Below, in pieces: positions 1 to 9,301 of a stretch of 64,000 nucleotides of DNA; positions within the stretch are counted from its first letter, which is position 1, and each line of letters opens with the position of its first letter. This DNA comes from Alviniconcha marisindica. Its lineage: Eukaryota; Mollusca; Gastropoda; Provannidae. A model generated the notes under the pieces. The model saw only the letters and a list, made by a program, of their open reading frames with translations. It did no database searches and had not been told where the DNA came from. The stretch covers positions 1,577,001 through 1,641,000 of the forward strand of contig JABMCL010000979.1 in the NCBI GenBank assembly GCA_018857735.1, given 5' to 3'. The position numbers were made by a program, and so were the translations under genes.

Positions 1-475
1 TATAATAATTATAATAATAGAGCGCGTACAAAGATATAAGGATACACTCATTTTATGTCGCACACACACACACGCACGCACACACAACGCACGCACGCAC
101 GCACACACACACACTACAAATACATGCATTACTGGTGATGGGTTGGTAAAACAACAGTAACAAATGTGATTTGCTTGCATTTGTTTTGCATGCATGCTTA
201 GCTTTGTTTGTTCAGCCTATTCTATGACCTTTTCTTGTACTTACGTGTATTAGTGTAAAATAAATGGATCGGGTAGATTTGCATTCCCTGCAGGCTGTAT
301 ATTTTGTTCCCTTCTATGACAAACACCCCAAAAGGTTTAAAAAGAATGCTTATTTTGATTAGACAATACAAAACATTGCATTGTTTGATTAAAATAAACA
401 TTCTTTTTAACCTGTTATGTGTTGTCATTAAGTTTTAGAACGCTAGCTATTAATTTTGTTTCAGATTTGTTCCCC
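1..475. other. Gene-free left edge (CAMTA intron)
   Basis: I see no exon here. It holds a mixed CA/CG microsatellite at about 61-115, AT-rich sequence and a fold-back hairpin at 334-412. It is probably intron of the CAMTA gene, because a CAMTA exon follows at 1124 and the N-terminal CAMTA exons (CG-1, TIG, ankyrin) are absent from the window. Confidence 0.6.
334..412. repeat. Short fold-back hairpin
   Basis: Arms at 334-366 and 381-412 are near-perfect reverse complements around a loop of about 14 bases. The outer end (GGTTTAAAAAGAATGCTTAT) resembles the terminus of the larger fold-back element at 63425-63765 (GGTTCAAAAGAACGCTCATT). I infer that it is a minimal, ends-only derivative of that family. 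Confidence 0.75.
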
Positions 476-1019
476 GCTCTCTCTCTCTTTTCCTCCCCCC
501 CTTTCCCTCTCTCTGTCTCGCTCTCCCCCTTGCTGTCTCTCTCTTCCTTTCCCTCTCTCTCTCCCCCCCTCTCTTCCTTTCCCTCTCTCCCCTCTCTCCC
601 CCCCACTCTCTCTCCCTCTCCCTCCCTCCTCTCTCTCTCCCTCTCTCCCTTTCTCTCTCTTCCTTTCCCTCCCCTTCTCGCTCTCTCTTCCTTTCCCTCC
701 CCCCCCCTCTCTCTCTCTATTCCTTTCCCTCCCTCTCTCTCTCCCTCCCTCCCTCCCTCCCCCCCCTTTTCCTTTCCTTTCTCTCTTTCCCCTCTCTCCC
801 TCTCTTTCTCTCTTCCTCTCTTCCTTCCTTCCCCCTCCTCCCCCTCCCCCCTCCCCCCCTTCTCTCTCTCCCCCCTTCTATCCCCCCCCTCTCTCTCTTC
901 CTTTCCCTCTTCCCCCTCTCTCTCCCCCTCTCTCCTCTCCCCCTTCTATCCTCTCTCTCTCCCTTTCCCTCTCCCCCTCTCTTCCCCTCTTCTCTCCCTT
1001 CTTCCCTCTCTCTCTCATT
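476..1019 (+). repeat. Giant polypyrimidine (CT/CCCT) tract
   Basis: About 540 bases are almost entirely C and T on the plus strand, in mixed CTCTCT, CCTTTCC and C-run patterns. The tract lies about 100 bases upstream of the acceptor of the first CAMTA exon in the window, so it would be a very long intronic pyrimidine tract. The long Ser/Pro/Leu-rich frames across it are low-complexity artefacts. Such tracts can form triplex (H-DNA) structures. Confidence 0.9.
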
Positions 1020-1123
1020 TTCTGTGGAAGGAGTAATTGCAACAGTCCCAGCGGCTGCTTTGAGCGCAGGCAAGCCCAAAGCTCACAAACTGCTTTCTCG
1101 TTTTCTCACGGCGGGGCCTGCAG

Positions 1124-1305
1124 CTACACGGACTTTGGCACTCCGGCATCGTCCCTCAGCCCCGACTCCACCTGCCTGCCCAGCCCCTACAGCCCCTACA
1201 GCTTTGCCCTCGACTCCCCACCCCCGACCACCGCCGACTTCACCGAGTACTTCAATGCCCCGGCCACGTACATGGAGAAGGACTTCTCGCAGCTCACGCT
1301 GTCAG
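1124..1305 (+). CDS. CAMTA: CAMTA internal exon A (segment before the IQ region)
   Basis: Calmodulin-binding transcription activators are nuclear factors whose C-terminal IQ motifs bind calmodulin. This exon encodes 60 full codons with one base of a split codon at each end. It begins YTDFGTPASSLSPD, continues through a Ser/Pro/Tyr-rich stretch, and ends YMEKDFSQLTLS. The -FSQLTLS-D-EQR- junction with the next exon matches the conserved segment just before the IQ motifs of animal CAMTA proteins. The donor is TCAG|GTAAGC; the last base G plus AT of the next exon makes an Asp codon. The acceptor GCCTGCAG|CTAC is my best choice, but it could lie somewhat upstream because the frame stays open into the CT tract. 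The exon is GC-rich compared with its flanks. Its 3' end is duplicated several times downstream. Confidence 0.85.
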
Positions 1306-1925
1306 GTAAGCCTTTGATGCTGTCCCCCGCCCCCCACCACCGCCGACTTCACCGGGTACTTCAATGCCCCGGCCACGTACATGGAGAAGGACTTCTCGCA
1401 GCTCACGCTGTCAGGTAAGCCTTTGACGTTGCCCCCCGGCCCACCTGCACCCCCGCCTGCCATTGCTGTGAGAATTCTCAACAAGAGTGCTTAAATGGCC
1501 CTGAGAGTTTGACACTTGCATGGAGAAGGACTTCTTACAGCTCATGCTGTCAGGTAAGCCTCCACCACCACCCCACCTTCTCCCCTGTCATTGCTGCAAA
1601 AGTGTTTTAATGGTCCTGAGAGTTTGAGACTTACACGGAGAAAGACTTCTTATGGCTTGCACTGTTTTGTAAGCTTCCGATGCCGCTCCTGCCTCCCCAC
1701 CCACTCCCCACCCTCGCCACTGCTGTGAGAGTTTTTCAAGAGTGCTTGAATGGTCCTGAGAATGTCACTTGCATGGAGAAGGACTTCTCGCACCTCACAC
1801 TGTCAGGTAAGCCCCCCACCCTTCCCCATCATTGCTGCAAGAATTGACAAGAGTACTTTAATGGTCCTGAGGGCTTGACACTGGCACGGAGGTGTACTTG
1901 TTACAGATCACACTGTCAAGACTTG
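1222..1925 (+). repeat. Serial duplication of exon A 3' end plus splice donor
   Basis: The exon end and donor (GACTTCTCGCAGCTCACGCT followed by GTCAGGTAAGCC) recur at about 1379-1419, 1519-1558, 1637-1672, 1773-1812 and 1886-1920, with decreasing identity in some copies. The first duplicate is almost perfect, with its donor 109 bases after the real one. Later copies share a spacer of the type CATTGCTGYRAGAA...AAGAGTGCTTRAATGGTCCTGAG. Copies 2, 3 and 5 keep a good CAG|GTAAGC donor. Confidence 0.9.
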
Positions 1926-2027
1926 CTCTGCTCGTAGTCTCATGCGACTCTGATTGAGTGGCTAACTTTGCATAGCATTCGCAGAATAAAGCATATCAGA
2001 TGGTGTATGTGGGTGTTTGTGTTCCAG

Positions 2028-2173
2028 ATCAAGAGCAGAGAAAGCTGTATGAAGCAGCCAAAGTGATTCAGAACGCGTATCGCCATTACCGTGACAAACA
2101 ACAGCAGCAGCAGCACCAGAAGGAAATTGAGGCAGCAGTGCTGATCCAGAGCTACTACAGGCGCTACAAACAG
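2028..2173 (+). CDS. CAMTA: CAMTA exon B (IQ motifs 1 and 2)
   Basis: After TTCCAG the exon adds AT to the G of exon A, giving Asp, then QEQRKLYEAAKVIQNAYRHY, a glutamine-rich linker of five Gln, and EIEAAVLIQSYYRRYKQ. Two IQ-type calmodulin-binding motifs are visible (AKVIQNAYRHYR and AVLIQSYYRRYK), in the order and spacing typical of CAMTA proteins. The exon is 146 bases, entering in phase 1 and leaving in phase 0 at AAACAG|GTACAT. The first 13 or so bases before the donor, plus the donor, have been amplified into the array that follows. The reading frame stays open past the donor to 2824. Identification as CAMTA is firm; which donor is used in vivo is an inference from the join to exon C. 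Confidence 0.93.
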
Positions 2174-2890
2174 GTACATATGCAACAGACAAGTACAGGT
2201 GCAACAGAGAGGTGCAGGTGCTACAAACAGGTACAGGTGCAACAGAGAGGTGCAGGTGCTACAAACAGGTACATATACAACAAACAGGTACAGGTGCAAC
2301 AGAGAGGTGCAGGTGCTACAAACAGGTACATATGCAACAAACAGGTACAGGTGCAACAGAGAGGTGCAGGTGCTACAAACAGGTACAGGTGCAACAGAGA
2401 GGTGCAGGTGCTACAAACAGGTACAATACAACAAACAGGTACAGGTGCAACAGAGAGGTGCAGGTGCTACAAACAGGTACAGGTGCAACAGAAAGGTGCA
2501 GGTGCTACAAACAGGTACATATACAACAAACAGGTACAGGTGCAACAGAGAGGTGCCGGTGCTACAAACAGGTACAGGTGCAACAGAGAGGTGCAGGTGC
2601 TACAAACAGGTACAGGTGCAACAGACAGGTGCAGGTGCTACAAACAGGTACAGGTGCAACAGACAAGTGCAGGTGCTACAAACAGGTATATGTGCAACAG
2701 ACAGGTATATGTGCTACAAACAGGTACACATGCTGCAAACAGGTACAGGTGCAACAGACAGGTGCAGGTGAGACAAATGGGTGCAACAGACAGGTACAGG
2801 TGCTATCAACAGGTGCAGGTGTAAAAGACAGGTGCAGGTGCTGGTGCTTCAAACAGGTGCAGGTGCTGCAGACAGGTGCAATGCTGCTAA
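2161..2890 (+). repeat. Minisatellite derived from exon B/intron junction
   Basis: The array has units of about 19/38 bp built from CTACAAACAGGTACAGGTGC and AACAGAGAGGTGCAGGTG. Its first unit is the real end of exon B with its donor. More than fifteen copies of ACAAACAG|GTAC follow, each a potential donor. All three forward frames are open across most of it because the unit lacks stops. Confidence 0.93.
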
Positions 2891-3783
2891 CTGGTAAAGA
2901 TGCTAACAGGTGTTGTATTGTTTACTTAGACTGCAGGGCAAGTTGTTTGCAGTCCATCTGTTAACAGAAGTACAGAAGTGTGACAAACCTTTTGGCCTGC
3001 TCAGCAAAGACTTGGTGTTCATGGTCATGCAGTTCACACTCTGATTTAGGGTAATTTCTCTTGCCACCATACTTGAAAATGCTGACAGCAGGTGTATAGA
3101 TCATCCAGCCTGGCGGGTGTCAAAATTGACAAGTTTCTGTAACTGACTTTACACCCCAGGGTCAGTGATAGAGAGAGGGGGAGAGAGAGCGAGCACTTTT
3201 ACTGAAATGTATCCTGTCATCCCAGTCTTTAAAAAAAAAAAAAAAAATTGTTAGGGGGGGTAGTTGTGTACAATAAATGCATGGGGTTTAAGCAGTTGGG
3301 CATGAGTTCTCAGCAGGTTGCTTTCCCTTCATATGTATTCTCTCTGTGAACACACCTGCATTCAGGCAAACCTCTCACATGAGAACGGGAGAACAGAAAG
3401 CCCTTGCCTGCAATTGAATGATCAGTTCAGTTGTGTTGCTTAATGTCCTCGCATGTCGGTTGACATATTAGGGACAAGCTGTGACCATTGCCGAAGCATG
3501 ATTCAATATAGCTTTACGTCCATGGAAACCAGAAGGCTCGTTAGGACAGACAGCCCAGGACGGCCACCTCGACTCTGACACAGCTCCTGAACTATGTTAG
3601 AATAACAACTGGGTGAAATTCAAACTGCCTTTTTGACGCGCTTGTGCATGTTTATTACTAGTTTATGATGACATCACGGTTTGTTCTATATAACTATGGT
3701 TAAGGTAGACCCTTTTGTTGGTGGTGTTGTGTTTGTTGTTGTATTGTTCTTTTAACTTTATGTGTTCATTATTTTACAAGCCT
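2891..3783 (+). other. Rest of CAMTA intron B-C
   Basis: No coding sequence is seen. It contains a short GA-rich patch near 3170-3195, a poly(A) run at about 3231-3246, and a stretch at about 3511-3555 (around TTTACGTCCATGGAAACCAG) that resembles 62412-62455. That suggests an old dispersed element. Confidence 0.6.
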
Positions 3784-3844
3784 GCCATGACCACAACAAA
3801 ATTGCCCCTTGTGGGATAATTAGTTTTTTTAATTGAATTGAATA
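3784..3844 (+). mobile_element. Dispersed element fragment abutting splice acceptor
   Basis: The sequence GCCATGACCACAACAAAATT...CCTTGTGGGAT...AATTGAATTGAAT occurs again at 56278-56342 with a similar (GAATT)n tail, so it is an interspersed repeat. Its tail ends only about 7 bases before the CAMTA exon C acceptor at 3851, and it therefore makes up the pyrimidine-tract and branch-point region of that intron. Confidence 0.75.
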
Positions 3845-3851
3845 TTTGCAG

Positions 3852-4027
3852 TATGCTTACTACAAGAAGATGACTCACGCAGCTGTGCTGATTCAAAACC
3901 AGTTCCGCAGCTACTCGGCACAGAAGCGCAAGAAGAACCCAGGGGGCAGCACGCAAGGCTCTCGACGGGAACTGGAGCGGCTGAAAAAGGGGCGCAACCA
4001 GTCTGTCATCATTCAGCAGAGATTCAG
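3852..4027 (+). CDS. CAMTA: CAMTA exon C (IQ motif 3 and start of 4)
   Basis: The exon begins YAYYKKMTHAAVLIQNQFRS, which directly continues the RRYKQ end of exon B as in other CAMTA proteins. A basic linker follows (QKRKKNPGGSTQGSRREL), then ERLKKGRNQSVIIQQRFR. The third IQ motif is AVLIQNQFRSYSAQKR; the fourth (SVIIQQRFRSHYQRK) is split over the next intron. The acceptor is ATTTGCAG|TATGCT in phase 0. The donor is GATTCAG|GTCAGG, leaving AG as the first two bases of an Arg codon. The exon is 176 bases. The basic linker could also serve as a nuclear localisation signal, but that is only suggested by composition. Confidence 0.93.
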
Positions 4028-4754
4028 GTCAGGGCCCACAGTTGGTTAGGCAGATGCTTGATATTTTGTTGTTGACTGCATTTATATAGTGCTGTTCTTC
4101 CCTGTTGAGCAGACTCACTGCGCTCTTGTTGCATGTGATTCTAAAGGAGTGACGGTAGCTTTTCACGGCGTGCTTTGAATATGCATCGATATGGTGCGCT
4201 TACAGCGCTGTTTGGTTGTTACATGGCTGGTGCCAGGTGAAACTGCTGTTGTCTCGGCACGTTCCATGTACACCACACAGCCATGCACCGTGTCGCATCA
4301 TTTAGGACTATACAGAGTCGCCTGCTGGCCTGAGCTTATTGCCACAGCAAAATCACTTGAAAAGGCTATTTGTCACATTTTGGCTCAAATTTTCTTCTTC
4401 TTTTTTGTTGTTGTTGTTGTTATAGTTTTGTTAACCCACAAAAGTGCAAAAGAACATTGCTGGAAGTTTCAAGAGACAAAGGAAACAACACCTACCTGTT
4501 TAAAGACAAAGAAATCGGGAGTATTAGACCCTTTGACCAGCTGGTGCTTGCATGCAGGTAACCGGGGTCACTGCAATGCGCAGCTGTTACTTTTGTCGCA
4601 TGCAAGCACCCCGTGCCACAAAGGGTTAACCCCCAAGTCCACCGCAGGGGTTACCTCAGGGTGGAACAAATTGTCACCAAATCATGCGTAGAAGTCGGGA
4701 GCCACAGCTGCCCGGGCTGGGTCAAGGCGCTGACCTGACTGCGTTGTTTTGCAG
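4028..4754 (+). other. CAMTA intron C-D
   Basis: This is a 727-base intron with no array. About 4070-4125 (CATTTATATAGTGCTGTTCT ... CAGACTCACTGCGCTC) resembles the element end at 36880-36930 (TTCTTATAAAGCGCTATTCT...AAACTCACTGTGCT), so it probably contains a short dispersed-repeat remnant. A TTTTTTGTTGTTGTTGTTGT tract lies near 4400-4420. Confidence 0.6.
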
Positions 4755-4835
4755 GAGTCACTACCAGCGAAAGTCACTGGACGGCAAGGAGGGAACATCG
4801 GCCATGGGCGTGGGAGCTGGAGATGCACCTGACAG
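4755..4835 (+). CDS. CAMTA: CAMTA exon D (end of IQ motif 4)
   Basis: After TTTTGCAG the first base G completes an Arg codon, and the exon reads SHYQRKSLDGKEGTSAMGVG and then AGDAPD before the donor GACAG|GTAGAC. It completes the fourth IQ-like motif (VIIQQRFRSHYQRK). The length is 81 bases, a multiple of three, with phase 2 at both ends, so skipping it would keep the frame but truncate the fourth motif. Vertebrate CAMTA proteins have further conserved residues after this region (a motif around a basic helix); I could not find a matching exon in the large intron that follows. Confidence 0.88.
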
Positions 4836-6960
4836 GTAGACCTGTGATTTTCGGTTTTCATGTTTACTGCAAGGGAGACTGCAAGTCCAGCGCCCAGTAT
4901 GTTTGAGAGTGTAGAAAGGGTGTTTGCTCTGTTCCGTGTAGCGATCCCCGTGCGACGTTCAAGCATGCATGAGGGTGTTTTCTCTGTATGATATAGAGAT
5001 ATACCCATGTGACATGTTAACATGCACATTCATGCTTTCTCGCCCTCTGTCTGTCTGCCTCTCTCTGTCTCTTTGTCTCTCTGTCTCTCTCCCTCTCTGA
5101 CTGTCTGTCTCTCTGCCTGTCTGTCTGTCTCTCTCTCTCTCTCTGTAAAAGAAGAGTGATTTAGACTGATAATAGTTCACAGTACACACCATGCCTCATC
5201 TCTCTCTATTCCTCTTCTACAATCCTACATTCATACCCCCCCTCCTCTTCTCCACTTGTGGTCCACACCCCTCCCACTCTGGGTGCATGTGCACTGAAGG
5301 GCATCTTTCATGCATTCCCAGGGAGTTTTCTGTGCAGTGAGGTTTCCCGCTTAGTCGTTAACCTTGCTTGGTCATTATTTTTAGCACAATATGATCTGGA
5401 GGAGTGGTGATGAGGGATGATTAACATTATGTAACAATAAAAAAACAGAAGAAATGGAACCACTCATACTAAAACAAACAAAAACAAAAATCTTATTGGA
5501 GGAAAGGGTGAAATTTAAGTGCACTGATAGAAACAGAGCTACTCCCACAAGACTGAGAAAAGGGCGACGTTTTAATGAAACTGGAAGAAATAAAACCACG
5601 CCAGCCATAAAACTGAGAGAATCTGAAGATGCAAACAGGTTGAAGTTTTTATGGAGCAGGATATCTGCAAAATAACCCATGGGAGCCAGCCGTTGCAGAT
5701 CTGTCTTTTGCGTGCAGACTTGGATGGTCTATCTTTGCTTTTTGTCGGGGATTTTCAGCCAAGAGATGTGCATAGCTTGGCTGGGGAGAAGTGTTAAAAA
5801 CACTTCAACCGGTGCATCAAAAACTCTAGATCAACATGCAGAACAAAACCAGCAAATAATAGACAGTAGAAAGAACAAACAAAACAAAAGGTCTATACAG
5901 GATAGTTATACAAGAGGGAGAGGAATGTAAATGTAAAGCCATGTGAGAGCAGGGTAGAACCCTTCCTCAATGAAGGAAGGCTACAGGTATTTTAGCCAGT
6001 GGGAAGCGATAGTAGGATGTTTGACCATAGCTTTGTCATTGTATGCTGCCATTTAACAATAACCGGCTTTGCATGAAATACTGTGCTGATCGCCCTGTGC
6101 GCCCTGTACACTGTTGTATCCAAAGTCTGTGTCAGGTGACTGTGTGAAAGAGGCAGACAAAGTGCATTTTTGACAGGCTGGTTTTAGATTGTTTGCGTGC
6201 GCATTCACTCTCAAAGTATGCATACTAGTTCAAGCATTTTGACGGTGCATAGCAACAGTTTCCTTCGTCTGGCTTCTGAGTGACCTGGTATATGCTTACC
6301 TATGGAAACGGTTAACAAATTAAAAAAATGTTTTTAAACCAGGCAAAATTTGGCATTATTAGAAAAGATTTAGATGCAAACAAGATTGAGTCAGTAAGGC
6401 TTTTGTGAAGACTAAGCTAGATGGATATTGTAGGTTACTGTCAGGTGGATTTTGGGGAGTGTTATCAGTGAGTTCATAGCCTTTTTTTCACCATGAAATG
6501 TTAATGGGTACAATTAACCACATCTGTGTGCCTTTTCTCTTATTTACATCCATATGTTTTACAGCTCATGTGTTTGTAGGTGACCCATTTGCACATGAAA
6601 GGATCAAATGCGACATTTTAGCATTTTTGATACACTGGTAAAGTAAGAACCTACAAAAATGCAGTTTAATTTAATATTTGAATCAAGCATGTAGCACGAG
6701 GGATATCTTGTCAGACAGCATATTTTTCCCATCAGTTATAGATGGAATTCTGTCAGTTGAGGAGTGGCATGAGTTTGGGTTTTTGTTTTTTTGTTTTTTA
6801 GAACAGAGAAATCTACAAAACTGTATTTGAGTACTTTTTTGGGCAGTATTTTTTTTTTGGGGGGGGGGGGGGGTTGTAACAGTTTTGTATTTCTGTCAAA
6901 ACCTATATTTCAGCATCTGATGTTTGTTCAAGAAAACAAAAAGTGTTGTCAGGTGATGTG
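4836..6960 (+). other. First part of large CAMTA intron D-E
   Basis: There is no supportable exon. A CT/TCTG-rich microsatellite lies at about 5040-5145, and a T run followed by a 15-base G run at about 6850-6874. The rest is AT-rich unique-looking sequence with only short chance frames. Confidence 0.6.
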
Positions 6961-6973
6961 CCATAACAATGTA

Positions 6974-7545
6974 GGGGGGTACCCTTCATGCCTGGATGGG
7001 GGGGTACCCTTCATTGCCTGGGTGGGGGGTACCCTTCATTGCCTGGGTTGGGGGGTCATTGCCTGGGTGGGGGGTACCCTTCATTGCCTGGGTGGGGGGG
7101 TACCCTTCATTGCCTGGGTGGGGGGTACCCTCATTGCCTGGGTGGGGGGTACCCTTCATTGCCTGGGTGGGGGGGTACCCTTCATTGCCTGGGGGGGGGT
7201 ACCCTTCATTGCCTGGGTGGGGGGTACCCTTCATTGCCTGGGTGGGGGGTACCCTTCATTGCCTGGGTGGGGGGGTACCCTTCATTGCCTGGGTGGGGGG
7301 TACCCTTCATTGCCTGGGTGGGGGGTACCTTCATTGCCTGGGTGGGGGGGTACCCTTCATTGCCTGGGGGGGGGACCCTTCATTCCTGGGGGGGGGGGAC
7401 CCTTCATTACCTGGGTGGGGGTACCCTTCATTGCCCGGGTGGGGGGTACCCTTCATTGCCCGGGTGGGGGGATACCCTTCATTGCCTGGGTGGTGAGGTA
7501 CCCTTCATTGCCTGGGTGAGGGGTACCCTTCATTGCCTGAAACTT
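6974..7545 (+). repeat. GC-rich minisatellite, 25-28 bp unit
   Basis: About 20 copies of TACCCTTCATTGCCTGGGTG followed by a run of 4-7 G. Each unit holds one G run, so plus-strand G-quadruplexes are possible every four units. The array runs open in several frames on both strands, giving Gly/Pro/Trp-rich frames that I do not regard as genes. Confidence 0.95.
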
Positions 7546-9269
7546 GTTTTGGCCTCAGTGACGTAAGTGCTGTTTTGTGGGAACAGGTCACATGTGAGTT
7601 GTTTACTGTTGGTACGTTTTTCTAATCACAATGTACGTTTCTGTTAATGCCTACTCAGAGAGCTTTGGAACCCAATGCATATAATTAGGGTGGGTGAGAT
7701 ATGTAAATAAGATGTAAATGTTGTGGTGTCCTGTGATTGTAGTCGACTGTGGTTCTTGATGTCCTGAGGTATTATGTGACGTTTTTTTCCCTACTGTGTG
7801 TTTCAGTGTATTGCACACTTTCCCCCACTTTTTGTAGTCTTTGGTCACATTTTTGTGCTTGTGCGTTGTGGTACCGGTTTCCTTCTTGCCTTGTCGTTTC
7901 ACCCTTTAGACACAGGGTTCCCATGTTGCACAGCTTTCACCAGTTACTCTCACCAGTTTCAGCTCATTCTTATAATGTTCATTTCTTGTGTCACATCCTC
8001 CCCACAAAATCACTGTATGTAAAATCTGTGTGTGACATTTGAATACCCTTTCAGAATATACTCTGTCAGAGTCTGTGTGCATCTGAGCGCACCAGGTCTC
8101 TTAATGTTCATTTCTTGTGTCAGATCCTCCCCACAATATCAGTGTAAAATCTTTGTGTGACATTTGAATACCCTTTCAAAATGTACTCTGTGGGCGTCTG
8201 AATGCAGCAAGGCTCTTGATCTCAAGCTCCAGCGCCTTGCGGCACTGCAGGTCTGTAACAGTCAGTGGGTGCTGAACACACTTTATTCCATGTCAGCTCT
8301 GCCCACCATCTCTCCTTCAAATGTTACGCTTTTTCTCTCATTTCAGCTGTGAATCTTTCACCCATGTCCAGTTAGATCATGTGTTACTGTGAATTGTTGA
8401 TGGTGTTTTTTAATGCAATCCTTGTGTGACTGTTGTTTGTTTTTGTTTTCCTAGAAAGTAGAAACACTTTGAGATTTCAGAGATCTGGGCATGCAGTCAC
8501 AAGCAAAAGCAAAGGCTGATGGTGACAATGTGGCTGTGTTTGGCAGTTTTTGGACAGCGTGGCTGAAGGCGTTTTGGGCTTTGTGAAGTACAGGGTCCAT
8601 ACAGTCCCTGTATACCAAAGACTGTATGGACCCAGTACTTCACAAAGCCCATACAGTCCTTACAAGGGCTGGAAAAGTCTGTGAGTTTCAATAGAACCTT
8701 TGCAAAGTCTTGAAAGCTCTTGACAATCGGTCAGATCAAGGCATGGGTCCTTGAAGGTCCTTGAAAATTGAGGTTGTCATACTCAGTGTCTTGAGTGTTG
8801 TGTGTGTCTCATCCTGCTGTTTCTGACACACAAGTCTTGACTAAAATATGGCTGTCTTTTTTTCTTCTTCTTTTCCCCCCGATTTATTCATGCTGTCCCT
8901 TTTTTGTTGTTTCTAGTCCTACTTCAGACAGTAATTGATGTACATACAGTGTCTTCTTCTTGTAAAAGTTGGTTTGGGTCTTCCTATTTGTTTGTTTTTG
9001 GTGCGTATTTTGTTTGTTTGTTGTTGTTAATTTCACTAGGTCCTTGAAGAGAAGAAAACTAGGTCTTGAAAGTCCTTGCACAGTCCTTGAACTTTGTTTC
9101 GTCAAACCTGTATGAACCTGCAAGTAGTAAAAAATGTCAAAGCAAAGACCGCTTGTGTGTCAGTGCAAACTTCAGATCTGCTGGAAGTTACAAATAAAAT
9201 ATTTTTAATAAGTGATCAAATTCTTTACTATGTATAACACTGTTCCTCACCAATTAAGTCCTGAATGGG

Positions 9270-9301
<32 letters not shown>

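Noticed and set aside
456..1418. A 320-codon Ser/Pro/Leu frame
   Set aside because: Its first two thirds are the CT tract; only the part from 1124 is exon.
2000..2964. Three overlapping forward frames of 190-274 codons rich in Gln, Arg and Tyr
   Set aside because: Apart from the real IQ exon at 2028-2173 they are the minisatellite read in all three frames. I mention extension of the CAMTA frame only as a possibility.
6791..7566. Gly/Trp/Pro-rich frames of 160-240 codons
   Set aside because: Translation of the 25-28 bp GC-rich array.
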